64,000 bases of DNA from Gaetbulibacter sp. S0825 (GCF_011777505.1 NZ_JAATJT010000003.1:186001-250000), one strand, 5' to 3'. Counted from the first letter of the stretch, positions 53,823-62,806 are shown. Made by a program: numbers and translations. The notes: generated from the letters alone by a model not told the origin.

Positions 53823-55247
53823 ATGAAATCAATTTATTCACTTTTATTATTAATACTAATAAGTACTAACATACAAGCGCAAAAGAGCAAAGACAAAATA
53901 CTTAACCAATTAGATAATAAAACTTCATTTTATGGTGATATTGCCCAAACAATTTGGGGTTATGCTGAAATGGGATATAAAGAAGTTAAAAGTTCTGCTT
54001 TATTACAAAAAACTTTAAAAGATGAAGGTTTTAAAATCACAACAGGCGTAGCTGGTATGCCAACTGCTTTCATTGCTGAATTTGGCAATGAAGGACCAGT
54101 TATTGCAATTTTAGGAGAGTACGATGCTCTTCCTGGTCTATCACAACAAGCTGTAGCTGAAAAAAAATCAGCTGATGCAGCTGCAGGTCATGCTTGTGGA
54201 CATCATCTCTTTGGAACTGGTGCTGCTGCGGCTGCAATAAGCATTAAGGAATGGCTAACCAAAACAAAAACTAAAGGTCGTATTCGTTTTTATGGTTGTC
54301 CTGCTGAAGAAGGAGGTTCAGGAAAAGTTTATATGACTCGCGAAGGTTTATTTGATGATGTTGATGTAGCACTACATTGGCATCCATCATCGGTAAACGC
54401 TTCAAATCCTGGAGCAGCTTTAGCAAATAAATCAGCAAAATTCAGATTTCATGGTGTGTCTGCTCACGCAGCAGGTACTCCTGAAAGAGGACGTTCTTCA
54501 CTAGATGCTGTTGAAAGCATGAACTATATGGTAAATATGATGCGTGAACATATTCTTCAAGAAGCACGTATACATTATGTAATAACTGATGGAGGAAAAG
54601 CACCAAATGTAGTCCCTGATTATGCTGAAGTTTATTATTACGCTAGACACAACAATAGAAATGTAGTAATCGATATATTCGACCGTATTGTTAATGCTGC
54701 TAAAGGAGCAGCTCTAGGAACAGATACTACAATGGAATTTGAAATGATTGGAGGTACTCACGAGTTACTACCAAATTATGTACTTCAAGAGGTTATGTAT
54801 AAAAATTTAGTAGCCATAGGTGGTTTTACATTTGATGAAAAAGAATTACAATTTGCCAATGAGATTACTAAAACTCTAGGGCTTGAAAAATTAAACACTT
54901 CCTTTAGTGAAGGTGTTGTACCATATACTGAAAAGGCAAAAGCTTATGGCTCAACAGATGTAGGTGATGTAAGCTTTGCAGTACCAACCGTAGGGATGAG
55001 TGCTGCTACATGGGTTCCTGGGACTCCAGCTCATAGTTGGCAAGCTGTTGCTGCTGGTGGAACATCTATTGGAACTAAAGGAATGATGATTGCAGCCAAA
55101 ACATTATCAGCTACTGCTATAGAGTTGTTTTCTAATACAGATCTAATAACAAAAGCCAAAGCAGAGTTTGAATCTAGTAGAGGTACTGACTTTAAATACA
55201 TTCCACTTTTAGGAAATAGAAAACCTGCTTTAAAATATAGAGATTAA
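53823..55247 (+). CDS. Exported M20 amidohydrolase (AbgB-like)
   Basis: Resembles p-aminobenzoyl-glutamate hydrolase subunit B and related amidohydrolases. The 474 residues start with a signal peptide (about 1-19, ISTNIQAQ). Residues for metal binding are HACGHHLFG (about 123-131), CPAEEGGSGK and HWHPSS; VPTVGMSAATWVPGTPAHSW is a further conserved stretch, and STDVGDVSF carries the late Asp. AbgB normally pairs with AbgA in the cytoplasm; here there is no AbgA and the protein is exported, so the substrate is different or unknown. Confidence 0.88.
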   Translation: MKSIYSLLLLILISTNIQAQKSKDKILNQLDNKTSFYGDIAQTIWGYAEMGYKEVKSSALLQKTLKDEGFKITTGVAGMPTAFIAEFGNEGPVIAILGEYDALPGLSQQAVAEKKSADAAAGHACGHHLFGTGAAAAAISIKEWLTKTKTKGRIRFYGCPAEEGGSGKVYMTREGLFDDVDVALHWHPSSVNASNPGAALANKSAKFRFHGVSAHAAGTPERGRSSLDAVESMNYMVNMMREHILQEARIHYVITDGGKAPNVVPDYAEVYYYARHNNRNVVIDIFDRIVNAAKGAALGTDTTMEFEMIGGTHELLPNYVLQEVMYKNLVAIGGFTFDEKELQFANEITKTLGLEKLNTSFSEGVVPYTEKAKAYGSTDVGDVSFAVPTVGMSAATWVPGTPAHSWQAVAAGGTSIGTKGMMIAAKTLSATAIELFSNTDLITKAKAEFESSRGTDFKYIPLLGNRKPALKYRD

Positions 55248-55314
55248 ACAATATCAAAATAAGTTGTAACATTTTAAGCTATAAAGCTACTTACAAAGTA
55301 ACTAACTTATCAAA

Positions 55315-55809
55315 TTGCACAAAGAACTAGAACATAGTTTCGTTGAATTGCTGGAGAAGCATCAAAACATCATACATAAAGTATGCAGACTGTATACGTA
55401 TGATTATGATGCACACAACGATTTATTTCAAGAAATTACCATACAGCTTTGGAAAGCATATCCAAAATTTCGTGGTGATGCAAAGTTTAGCACTTGGATG
55501 TATCGAGTTGGATTAAATACAGCAATTACGCTCTACAGGAAATCGAAACGACGAATTAGCACACAAGATTTTAACGATGTGCAGTTTAAAATTTCGGCAG
55601 AAGAATATGACGATACTGAAGAGCAACAACTAAAACTATTATATAATGCTGTAAGGCAGTTAAATGATATTGAAAAGGCATTGGTATTCTTGTACTTAGA
55701 AGACAAGAATTATAGAGAAATAAGTGAAACAATGGGGATTAGTGAAGTAAATGCAAGAGTGAAAATGAATCGCGTGAAAACAAAACTTAGAACTATTTTA
55801 AATCCGTAA
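55315..55809 (+). CDS. ECF RNA polymerase sigma factor
   Basis: A 164-residue sigma factor: region 2 (about 10-85, DAHNDLFQEITIQLWKAY and FSTWMYRVGLNTAI) binds core polymerase and the -10 DNA; region 4 (about 110-160, LNDIEKALVFLYLEDKNYRE, ISETMGISEVNARVKMNRVK) binds the -35 DNA. No region 3. The start is TTG (HKELEHSF follows); the family's first residues agree with it. A membrane protein 4 bases downstream is the likely partner. Bacteroidetes ECFs of this kind often respond to envelope events. Confidence 0.92.
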   Translation: MHKELEHSFVELLEKHQNIIHKVCRLYTYDYDAHNDLFQEITIQLWKAYPKFRGDAKFSTWMYRVGLNTAITLYRKSKRRISTQDFNDVQFKISAEEYDDTEEQQLKLLYNAVRQLNDIEKALVFLYLEDKNYREISETMGISEVNARVKMNRVKTKLRTILNP

Positions 55810-55813
55810 TACT

Positions 55814-56455
55814 ATGGATGAATTAGAATTATTAAAAAAAGATTGGAAAAAGGAAGGCAACAGCTTCCCCAAATTGTCTTATAACGAAATTTATAAGATG
55901 ATCCTCAAAAAATCATCGTCTATTGTAAAATGGATATTCATAATAAGTATCCTTGAATTTGTGTTTTGGGTTGCTATTTCATTTACTCTAAAATATACTG
56001 GATTTAGTGACGACATTGCCAATGTTGAATCCAATACCACTTTTATTGTCATGAGCATCATTTCATACCTTATTTTAGCCTACTTCTTTTATAGGTTTTA
56101 TATGAATTATAGAACGATTAATACTACAGATAATGCAACGACATTAATGGAAAACATATTAAAGACCAGAAGAACCGTTAAACAATACGTTGGTTTTAAC
56201 TTAATTGCCATAGTAGTTAGTGTTGGTGTTTTACTACCTTATTTTATAAATCAAGACCCAGAAGCACAAACAATTATAGAAAATGCTACTGCAAATGGAG
56301 AATTATTCAAGTTTTATGCAGGAATCATTATTGTTACATTATTAATGCTTGCAGCTGTTATAGTGATTTTATTATTGTTTTATTGGCTAATTTATGGCTT
56401 GCTTTTAAAACGTTTGAATAAGAATTATCGAGAACTTAAAAAATTAGAGGTATAA
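55814..56455 (+). CDS. Membrane protein coupled to the ECF sigma factor (putative anti-sigma role)
   Basis: A 213-residue protein with a cytoplasmic N-terminus (LELLKKDWKKEGNSFPKLSY, about 1-35) that resembles the short sigma-binding tails seen in flavobacterial anti-sigma-like proteins, and four membrane helices (about 38-60, 72-95, 120-140, 170-195). It has no zinc-binding anti-sigma domain. Its start is 4 bases after the sigma gene stop, so cotranscription is nearly certain. The anti-sigma function is inference from context. Confidence 0.75.
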   Translation: MDELELLKKDWKKEGNSFPKLSYNEIYKMILKKSSSIVKWIFIISILEFVFWVAISFTLKYTGFSDDIANVESNTTFIVMSIISYLILAYFFYRFYMNYRTINTTDNATTLMENILKTRRTVKQYVGFNLIAIVVSVGVLLPYFINQDPEAQTIIENATANGELFKFYAGIIIVTLLMLAAVIVILLLFYWLIYGLLLKRLNKNYRELKKLEV

Positions 56456-56507
56456 GGCCTAAAAAATACCTTACTACAACTGAAAACTGATTACTACCAA
56501 CTTAAGG

Positions 56508-57305
56508 CTACCACTCACGCTTTTTATTTAACTCTTCCTTAGCTAATAATTCTTCTTTTGGAATTACTTTTAAAAATGATGGATGTTGCTCTATAGCATA
56601 TTCAATTTTCTCAACAATTTCAGGAATTGTTTCGTTTTCATAATCTATATCCAAAGGCTCTTTAATTTCCATAGATTGAAGGATGTTTTTCTTTTTAATG
56701 CGTAACCCCTTTTTATCAAACGAACGCCTAAAACCATCAATAACTATAGGCACCACAGTTGGCTTATAACGCTTAATAATATGTGCTGTTCCTTTTCTAA
56801 TTGGTTTAAAAGGTGTTGTTGTTCCTTGCGGAAATGTGATAACCCAACCATCATCTAACGCTTTGGCAATATTGGAAATATCACTCATTTTTACTTGTCT
56901 GTTTACATCTTGCCCTTCGGCTCTCCATGTACGCTCAATACTAACCGAACCAACATATGCCAAAATTTTAGGAAGTAAACCAGCTTTCATGGTTTCCTTG
57001 GCAGCAACGTAATATATATTAAGCTTTGGATTCCATAAGTAACCAACATTTTTTATAGAATCATCACGACCGCTTAAACTAGCATTAAACACATGAAACA
57101 TGGCAACAACATCAGCAAAATATGTTTGATGATTTGAAATAAATAGTACGTTGGTTTCTGGTAGCCCTTTTAAAATTTCCGAACCATCAATTTGTAATTC
57201 GTTAAATCCTCTAAATCGTCTGTGGGTAATGGCTCCTAAAATTCTAATCAACCATTTTTTTACGAATAGTATATGTCCAAAAGGATTTTTCTTAAATAAT
57301 CCCAT
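56508..57305 (-). CDS. PlsC-like 1-acyl-glycerol-3-phosphate (lysophospholipid) acyltransferase with altered motif
   Basis: A 265-residue acyltransferase. Motif I reads SNHQTYFADVV, where the His and Asp are separated by five residues (HX5D) rather than the four of classical PlsC (HX4D). The other motifs are FPQGTTTPFKPIRKG (like FPEGTRS) and PTVVPIVIDGF (motif IV). The overall fold appears intact, so acyl transfer to a lysolipid in the membrane is likely. The altered spacing may reflect a flavobacterial subfamily or another acceptor. The promoter element is at 57340-57347. Confidence 0.85.
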   Translation of the reverse strand: MGLFKKNPFGHILFVKKWLIRILGAITHRRFRGFNELQIDGSEILKGLPETNVLFISNHQTYFADVVAMFHVFNASLSGRDDSIKNVGYLWNPKLNIYYVAAKETMKAGLLPKILAYVGSVSIERTWRAEGQDVNRQVKMSDISNIAKALDDGWVITFPQGTTTPFKPIRKGTAHIIKRYKPTVVPIVIDGFRRSFDKKGLRIKKKNILQSMEIKEPLDIDYENETIPEIVEKIEYAIEQHPSFLKVIPKEELLAKEELNKKREW

Positions 57306-57339
57306 AAATTAATTAGTCGAGTCTATTAGTTAGTGAATG

Positions 57340-57347
57340 CAAACGTA
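57340..57347 (-). promoter_or_regulatory. -7 promoter element of the PlsC-like gene
   Basis: TACGTTTG on the minus strand matches TAnnTTTG exactly, with a leader of about 30-35 bases to the ATG. No good -33. Confidence 0.5.
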
Positions 57348-57419
57348 CATATTTTTTCTGTTTTAGGTCGTTAACTAATCCTAATTAACAAATTCTAGAA
57401 AACATAAAGCCAACGAATA

Positions 57420-58061
57420 TTATAATACTTTTTTTAAAATATCTTTTATTTCGCTTAACATCATAGCTGTAGCTCCCCAAACTATGTGTCCGTTAAGTTC
57501 AAATGCAGGAACTTCAATTTTGGTTGTATAAGATGTTGTTACAGATTTAGTTACCACATTAGTTTCATCTAAAAAATGGGCTAAAGACACCTCAATAATA
57601 CCTTCAACTTCTTCATCCTGTTTTATAAATCTAGGAGTTTGGGCAGCAATTCCAATAAAAGGTTGCACATAAAAATTACTTGGTGGTATATAAACCTCTG
57701 TCATTTGTTTAATTACTTGTATTTGATGATTAGGCACTCCTATTTCTTCCCAAGTTTCTCTAATTGCTGTATCTTTTAATGTTTTGTCTATTGCTTCATA
57801 TTTACCTCCAGGAAAACCTATTTGAGCCGAATGAACACCTTTATAGGTTTTTCGTAGTATTAACGCTAAGTGAGTCTCCATTGCATTACCTGGATAAAAT
57901 AATGCCATCACACCTGCTCGTTTAGCATCTTTAATTCGCTCTTTATACTCTTCAATAAGCTCTCTTCTAAAAGGTGGTGACATTTTAAACTGAGATGCTT
58001 CGGCTGGCAATGGTATATTTTTTATTTTTGACAGTGAAACTGAAAATTCATCAAAATTCAT
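57420..58061 (-). CDS. Nudix hydrolase, CoA pyrophosphatase type
   Basis: Cleaves pyrophosphate bonds of CoA or other nucleoside diphosphate derivatives. The 213 residues carry the CoA-diphosphatase-type N-terminal (PPFRRELIEEYKERIKDAKR, then AGVMALFYPGNAMETHLALILR) and a Nudix box GGKYEAIDKTLKDTAIRETWEEIG. The core REUXEEXG is intact. The residue where many relatives have Glu (seven before the RE) is Lys, which may be tolerated. The ATG at 58061 is two bases from the ATG of the divergent cyclophilin gene. Confidence 0.85.
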   Translation of the reverse strand: MNFDEFSVSLSKIKNIPLPAEASQFKMSPPFRRELIEEYKERIKDAKRAGVMALFYPGNAMETHLALILRKTYKGVHSAQIGFPGGKYEAIDKTLKDTAIRETWEEIGVPNHQIQVIKQMTEVYIPPSNFYVQPFIGIAAQTPRFIKQDEEVEGIIEVSLAHFLDETNVVTKSVTTSYTTKIEVPAFELNGHIVWGATAMMLSEIKDILKKVL

Positions 58062-58063
58062 CT

Positions 58064-58765
58064 ATGAGAGTCTTATTGCTTGTATGCTTTTTATTGCTAT
58101 TAAACTGTGAAGATAAAAAATCTGAAACTAAAAAAGTAGCAAAACCTACAATTGAAGCCACATCTAACACCGAAAAGAAAGACTCGGTTACTAACACCAA
58201 TGAAAGAGAATTTCCAAAACTTGACAACAAAAATGCTATGCTTTTCTTTTTAGAGTATGAAAAAGAAAACAAAGAGAATAAAGTAAGAATGACAACCGAT
58301 TTTGGTGAAATTGATATTTTACTGTTTGATAATACAAAGTTCCATCGTGCAAATTTTATTTTTCTCACCAAACAAAAATATTTTGAGAATACACAGTTTT
58401 ATAGGGTCATAGACAATTTTATAGTACAAGCGGGAAATAGCGACAATAGAGCAATTTCACGAAAGAGAACAGATATTGGCAGGTACTTATTACCAACTGA
58501 TACTAAAAAAGGTTATACTCATGATAGAGGTGTAATAAGCATGCCAAGTAGCGAGATCGACAATCCACATAAATTGGCATCACCTTTTGAGTTTTTTATC
58601 GTTTCTCAACGAGGTGGTGCGAAGTTTTTAGATGGCGATTATACTATTTTTGGAAAGGTAATTCGCGGTATGGATGTAGTTGATAAAATTGCCGCAGTCG
58701 ATACAGATGAGGCCGATTGGCCATTGCAAAATATTTATATTAGAAAAGTGGAAATTATTGAGTGA
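58064..58765 (+). CDS. Cyclophilin-type peptidyl-prolyl isomerase lipoprotein
   Basis: A periplasm-facing prolyl isomerase of 233 residues that helps exported proteins fold. The start ATG at 58064 begins a lipoprotein signal (MRVLLLVCFLLLLNC, Cys15); an upstream in-frame ATG at 57995 lies inside the Nudix gene and is rejected. A low-complexity Lys/Glu/Thr linker (about 17-55) precedes the cyclophilin domain with MTTDFGEIDILLF, TQFYRVIDNFIVQAGN (catalytic Arg), PFEFFIVSQRGGAKFLDGDYTIFGKVI split over two beta segments. Gaps in the domain are normal for short bacterial forms. Ends 1 base before the convergent TRIC-like gene. Confidence 0.88.
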   Translation: MRVLLLVCFLLLLNCEDKKSETKKVAKPTIEATSNTEKKDSVTNTNEREFPKLDNKNAMLFFLEYEKENKENKVRMTTDFGEIDILLFDNTKFHRANFIFLTKQKYFENTQFYRVIDNFIVQAGNSDNRAISRKRTDIGRYLLPTDTKKGYTHDRGVISMPSSEIDNPHKLASPFEFFIVSQRGGAKFLDGDYTIFGKVIRGMDVVDKIAAVDTDEADWPLQNIYIRKVEIIE

Positions 58766-59371
58766 TTAACTTGCTCGATAAATATTTGGTAATGCAATTT
58801 TAAATTTTACAGCTAACAAGCGTACTAAAATAACTATCGCTCCAGAAATAATAAATACAAAATCGCTTTCTAATGGTAGCTTTCTAATTAGAAAATAGCT
58901 TAAACCTCCTAATATACATGCTGTAGCATAAATTTCTTTTCTAAAAATAACTGGGATTTCATTACACAAAATATCTCTAATTACACCTCCAAAACAAGCA
59001 GATATTGTTCCTAAGGCAATACATATAATTGGATGCAAACCAGCAGAAAGTCCCTTTTCTACACCAACAACGGTGTACAGTCCAATTCCAATAGTATCAA
59101 ATAAAAATAAGGAAGTTCTTAAGTAGTTAATTTTATTTCTCAATAAAACTGCAAATACTGCTGAACCTAAAATAACATAGGTAAAGGTCATATCCTTCAT
59201 CCAACCTACAGGTGTTTGACCAATTAAAACATCTCGCAGCGTTCCTCCACCAACTGCAGTTACAAATGCAATAATTAATATGCCGAACAAATCCATTTTT
59301 TTGTTCATAGCCACTAATACACCAGAAATGGCAAAGGCGATCGTTCCTAAAATATCAATAGTATAAAACAT
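58766..59371 (-). CDS. Trimeric intracellular cation channel (TRIC/YicG/UPF0126) family protein
   Basis: A 201-residue protein with seven helices arranged as two similar halves: GTIAFAISGVLVAMNKKMDL and FVTAVGGGTLRDVLIG in the first, SAGLHPIICIALGTISACFGGVIRDIL in the second. The GGxxRD motifs occur in both halves (GGGTLRD and GGVIRD), the signature of the family. Prokaryotic TRIC channels conduct monovalent cations; other roles (glycine transport) have been proposed. Its ATG overlaps the stop of the RDD gene by one base. Confidence 0.9.
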   Translation of the reverse strand: MFYTIDILGTIAFAISGVLVAMNKKMDLFGILIIAFVTAVGGGTLRDVLIGQTPVGWMKDMTFTYVILGSAVFAVLLRNKINYLRTSLFLFDTIGIGLYTVVGVEKGLSAGLHPIICIALGTISACFGGVIRDILCNEIPVIFRKEIYATACILGGLSYFLIRKLPLESDFVFIISGAIVILVRLLAVKFKIALPNIYRAS

Positions 59372-60117
59372 TACATGTTTTGTGTGTAGTAGTTATAATC
59401 TTTTAAAATCACATCAATAAACTCATGATCTGTATTATGCTTAATTTCTTTTAATTCTAGCACCTCTACAATTTTACTCCTAAGTTTTATAAGTGTTTTG
59501 TAATCTTTAGATTTTTTTGCTGTTTTAAAAGTATCTTTTATAATTCGAACATCATTATCCGACAACTTGATAACGCTAGGATATGTTGGCACATAATCCT
59601 GTTTTAAGTCTTCTAAAATAGTATGGTTAATATTTACATTATTCTTTAAAGTAATCACAGATGTTCCTGCTGTCATGTCACCAAGGCGCTGATTTCTAGG
59701 ACTGGTAATTATAGTAATCAAGGCAATAACACCACTCATCATATTTAAATCGACTATTCTAAAAATCCAACGAATTATAAAATCCGACAAAGTAGCTTGG
59801 TAACCATCAATCTTTACTACTTTAATCTTTAAAATACGTTTCCCAGGAGTTTGTCCATCCAATAGGGATTCGAATAATAATGAATAGAAAATGACTGGTA
59901 AGTAAAATACAGCAATAATAGCCATTTGAGACCAAAAGTCCATATCTTCAATAAATTCATCAATTGTTAACAGCTTAAACATTATCTGGTAAATCACTAT
60001 ACCATAAGCTATTTTAATTAACCAATCTATTCCCCAAGCAAGTATACGCTCACCAACACTTGCTGCGGTAAAATTAATATTTACATTTTGAGTAGTGTTT
60101 ATTTGTAACTCTACCAT
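59371..60117 (-). CDS. RDD-family membrane protein
   Basis: A 248-residue protein: N-terminal three-helix RDD domain (about 15-150) with the signature Arg/Asp in GERILAWGIDWLIK, DGQTPGKRILKIKV and RNQRLGDMTAGTSVIT, followed by a charged cytoplasmic tail. RDD proteins occur beside transporters and in MoxR-type clusters; they may move ions or hold a complex. It diverges from the SpoIIM-DUF4129 cluster with 23 bases between the starts, an arrangement repeatedly seen in Flavobacteriia. Confidence 0.9.
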   Translation of the reverse strand: MVELQINTTQNVNINFTAASVGERILAWGIDWLIKIAYGIVIYQIMFKLLTIDEFIEDMDFWSQMAIIAVFYLPVIFYSLLFESLLDGQTPGKRILKIKVVKIDGYQATLSDFIIRWIFRIVDLNMMSGVIALITIITSPRNQRLGDMTAGTSVITLKNNVNINHTILEDLKQDYVPTYPSVIKLSDNDVRIIKDTFKTAKKSKDYKTLIKLRSKIVEVLELKEIKHNTDHEFIDVILKDYNYYTQNM

Positions 60118-60140
60118 TTATTCTGTTAATTTGAAAGTCT

Positions 60141-61118
60141 ATGAGAGAGGTCGCGTTTATCAAACAAAATAAAGAAAAATGGCTAGATTTTGAAAAAGCC
60201 ATTTTTGGAAAAACACTTAAAAATCCTGATGAATTAGCGTCTTTATATATTCATTTAGTAAACGATTTGTCTTACGCACAAACTTATTATCCCAAAAGTA
60301 AAACAATTCTTTATTTAAACAACTTAGCTGCTAAAGCTTTTCAAAAAATTTATAAAACCAAACGTGAAGACTCCAACCGTTTTGTGAATTTCTGGAAAGT
60401 TGAAGTACCACTTATAGTCTATCAATATAGGCGTTATGTACTTTATGCCTTTGTGCTTTTTTTATCGTTTGTAGCTATTGGAGCCTTATCTGCTGCTTAC
60501 GATGATACGTTTGTAAGGCTTATTTTGGGTGACCATTATGTTAATATGACTTTGGAAAATATTGAAGCTGGTGATCCTGTAGCTGTTTACAAAAGTGGCA
60601 GCAATTGGGGAAGTGCTTTTGGTATTACACTTAACAATTTATATGTTGGTATAAAGTCCTTTATATTTGGCGTTTTTGGTGGCATAGGCACAGGATTAGT
60701 GTTACTTTTTAACGGTATTATGGTTGGTGCATTTCAGTTTTTCTTTTACAAAGAAGGCGTACTATGGGAAAGTGTACGAGGCATCTGGATTCATGGCTCA
60801 ATGGAGATTTTTGCCATTGTCATTGAAGGAGCTGCTGGACTCATTTTAGGAGCAAGTATTTTGTTTCCTAGAACATATTCACGACTAACCTCTTTTAAAA
60901 TAGGCGTGAAAGATGGTGTGAAAATATTAATTAGCACCTTTCCTTTTACTATAGCCGCAGGATTGTTGGAAGGTTATGTAACACGTTATTCTAATGCGAT
61001 GCCTAATTGGTTATCGGTTGGCATTATTCTAATTACACTTAGCATCATTTCATATTACTATTTAATTTACCCTCGTCTAGTACATAAAAAACTTAAACAA
61101 ACTTATGCAGTTATATAA
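60141..61118 (+). CDS. Stage II sporulation protein M (SpoIIM)-family membrane protein
   Basis: A 325-residue protein with a cytoplasmic N-terminal half containing a DNA-J-free helical segment (FIKQNKEKWLDFEKAIFG) and five or six membrane helices starting about residue 105. Family hallmarks are YVNMTLENIEAGDPVAVY, WGSAFGITLNNLYVGIKSFIFGVFGGIGTGLVLLFNG in successive helices, and GIWIHGSMEIFAIVIEGAAG. It is not linked to sporulation here; such proteins occur in non-sporulating Bacteroidetes in MoxR clusters. Start of a four-gene overlapping operon. Confidence 0.9.
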   Translation: MREVAFIKQNKEKWLDFEKAIFGKTLKNPDELASLYIHLVNDLSYAQTYYPKSKTILYLNNLAAKAFQKIYKTKREDSNRFVNFWKVEVPLIVYQYRRYVLYAFVLFLSFVAIGALSAAYDDTFVRLILGDHYVNMTLENIEAGDPVAVYKSGSNWGSAFGITLNNLYVGIKSFIFGVFGGIGTGLVLLFNGIMVGAFQFFFYKEGVLWESVRGIWIHGSMEIFAIVIEGAAGLILGASILFPRTYSRLTSFKIGVKDGVKILISTFPFTIAAGLLEGYVTRYSNAMPNWLSVGIILITLSIISYYYLIYPRLVHKKLKQTYAVI

Positions 61119-62049
61119 ATCAAGAGGCTTTAGTGCCTTCTTTCAAGATACATTTACCTTTATAAAGCTAAATGGAAAGCATTACTTTAAACACTTCTTT
61201 ATTGTCAATGGTGTTTTCTTATTAATTTTAATGGCTATTGGGTATTTTATATCCAAATTTTACACAGATATTGTTTTTGGTGGTGTTTTACAAGGCAACA
61301 GTAACACACAAATTGAAGAGTATATGAATGAGAATTTTGGAATCTTCATTCTATTAATGATATTCTTTCTAGTTGTAGCACTTATCGCTGGACTTATCTC
61401 ATACTCCTATTCTGCTATCTATTTAAAGTTGTATGCCGAAAATGATGGTAAAAATTTTGAGACCAAAGAAATAATCCAGATGTATAAACAAAACTTAGGG
61501 AAACTTTTCATTTTTCTATTGTGCGGTATTTTACTTGGAATTCCTTTGATATTTGTATTAGGTATTGGAGCTTTTGTATTAATGATAACCATTATTGGAA
61601 TTTTACTATTGCCTTTTTTAGCTGGTTCTTTTTCGTTGTTTTACAACATGACACTTATGGAATACATACGTCAAGAAAGAGGTATTTGGGATAGTTTTGG
61701 GTATGCTTGGACACTTATGACCAGTAAATTTTGGGCATCAATTGGTAGTGTTGGTTTGTTTTACTTAATGGCTTATGTTGTTCAAAATGTTATCACCATG
61801 ATTCCTTATTTATTTTTTTTAGGGGATATGTTTACAAGCGCACAACAAGGAGAGAGCCTAAACCCTGAGGAAGTTGGTGCCTCACTTATGGTGATGATGC
61901 TAGTCATATTTTTTATCACTTTTATTGTTGGTATTATTCTAAATAATATTACACAATTAAACCAAGGTATTGTGTTCTATAGTCTAAAAGAAGACAACGA
62001 AAACATTAATACCAAAAGTGTGATTGACCAAATTGGTTCAGGTGGATAA
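61105..62049 (+). CDS. Polytopic membrane protein of the SpoIIM-DUF4129 operon
   Basis: A 314-residue protein with six or seven membrane helices (KHYFKHFFIVNGVFLLILMA, FIFLLCGILLGIPLIFVLGI, FWASIGSVGLFYLMAYVVQN and others) and short cytosolic loops; no catalytic motif. It resembles membrane domains of the DUF4013/glycerophosphodiesterase-associated type only loosely. Its start overlaps the SpoIIM stop by 14 bases. Conserved position suggests a common complex. Function unknown. Confidence 0.82.
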   Translation: MQLYKSRGFSAFFQDTFTFIKLNGKHYFKHFFIVNGVFLLILMAIGYFISKFYTDIVFGGVLQGNSNTQIEEYMNENFGIFILLMIFFLVVALIAGLISYSYSAIYLKLYAENDGKNFETKEIIQMYKQNLGKLFIFLLCGILLGIPLIFVLGIGAFVLMITIIGILLLPFLAGSFSLFYNMTLMEYIRQERGIWDSFGYAWTLMTSKFWASIGSVGLFYLMAYVVQNVITMIPYLFFLGDMFTSAQQGESLNPEEVGASLMVMMLVIFFITFIVGIILNNITQLNQGIVFYSLKEDNENINTKSVIDQIGSGG

Positions 62050-62806
62050 AAACCTTAGTTTACATATCGTCCTATTTTTGTTAGTTTGTTTTTCATTTCA
62101 AGAAATTCAAGCTGAAACTCACCACGAATTCTCAATTGTAACAATTGAAAGTGATACGCTTAATGTAGATACTTCAAACGTAAAACCTCGACACTTTAAT
62201 GATTTAAAAGAAACATATAGCGACGATGATTTTATTTACGAACGCACTATTGAAAACTCTGGTTGGTGGACGCGTTTTAAAAAATGGATAAGCGATAAAT
62301 TCCGTAGCCTTTTTAATATAAAAAATGCTGGACAAGCTTCAAGAATGACCGATTTAGCCATTAAAATTGGTGGCGTTCTTCTTTTTGTTTTGGTTGTATA
62401 TTTTATTTTTAGAGCCATTATTAATAAAGAGGGTGCTTGGGTTTTTGGGAAATCGTCTGATAAAAGTATCATTCCTGTTACTGATATTGAAGCTAATATT
62501 CATGCAACTGATTTTAAAGCCTTAATTGCTGAAGCAGAAGAAAATTCTAATTACAGATTGGCTGTTAGATATTACTATTTATGGCTACTCAAAAAACTAA
62601 GTACTGCTGAAATCATTCACTATGATGTAGAAAAAACAAATAATGACTACCGAAACGAAATAGAAGCCCTTGAAGTAAAAAAAGAATTCACTTACACATC
62701 ATACTTGTACAACTATATATGGTATGGCGAGTTTAATGTAAACGATGAGCAGTTTGATAAAGCAAAACGTGCTTTTGACTCATTTATAAAATCCATTAAA
62801 GCATGA
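62042..62806 (+). CDS. DUF4129-domain membrane protein
   Basis: A 254-residue protein. The start GTG at 62042 is chosen because the signal peptide (LSLHIVLFLLVCFSFQEIQA) begins right after it; an upstream TTG (62024) is also in frame. After an exported segment (about 25-90) comes one membrane helix (about 103-125, IGGVLLFVLVVYFIFRAII) and a cytoplasmic DUF4129 domain (NYRLAVRYYYLWLLKKLS, about 170-190). DUF4129 proteins are found beside transglutaminase or MoxR genes; activity unknown. It overlaps the previous gene by 8 bases. Confidence 0.88.
   Translation: MDKNLSLHIVLFLLVCFSFQEIQAETHHEFSIVTIESDTLNVDTSNVKPRHFNDLKETYSDDDFIYERTIENSGWWTRFKKWISDKFRSLFNIKNAGQASRMTDLAIKIGGVLLFVLVVYFIFRAIINKEGAWVFGKSSDKSIIPVTDIEANIHATDFKALIAEAEENSNYRLAVRYYYLWLLKKLSTAEIIHYDVEKTNNDYRNEIEALEVKKEFTYTSYLYNYIWYGEFNVNDEQFDKAKRAFDSFIKSIKA

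Noticed and set aside
57995-58063. Extended N-terminus of the cyclophilin gene
   Set aside because: Lies inside the divergent Nudix coding region and precedes a perfect lipoprotein signal at 58064.
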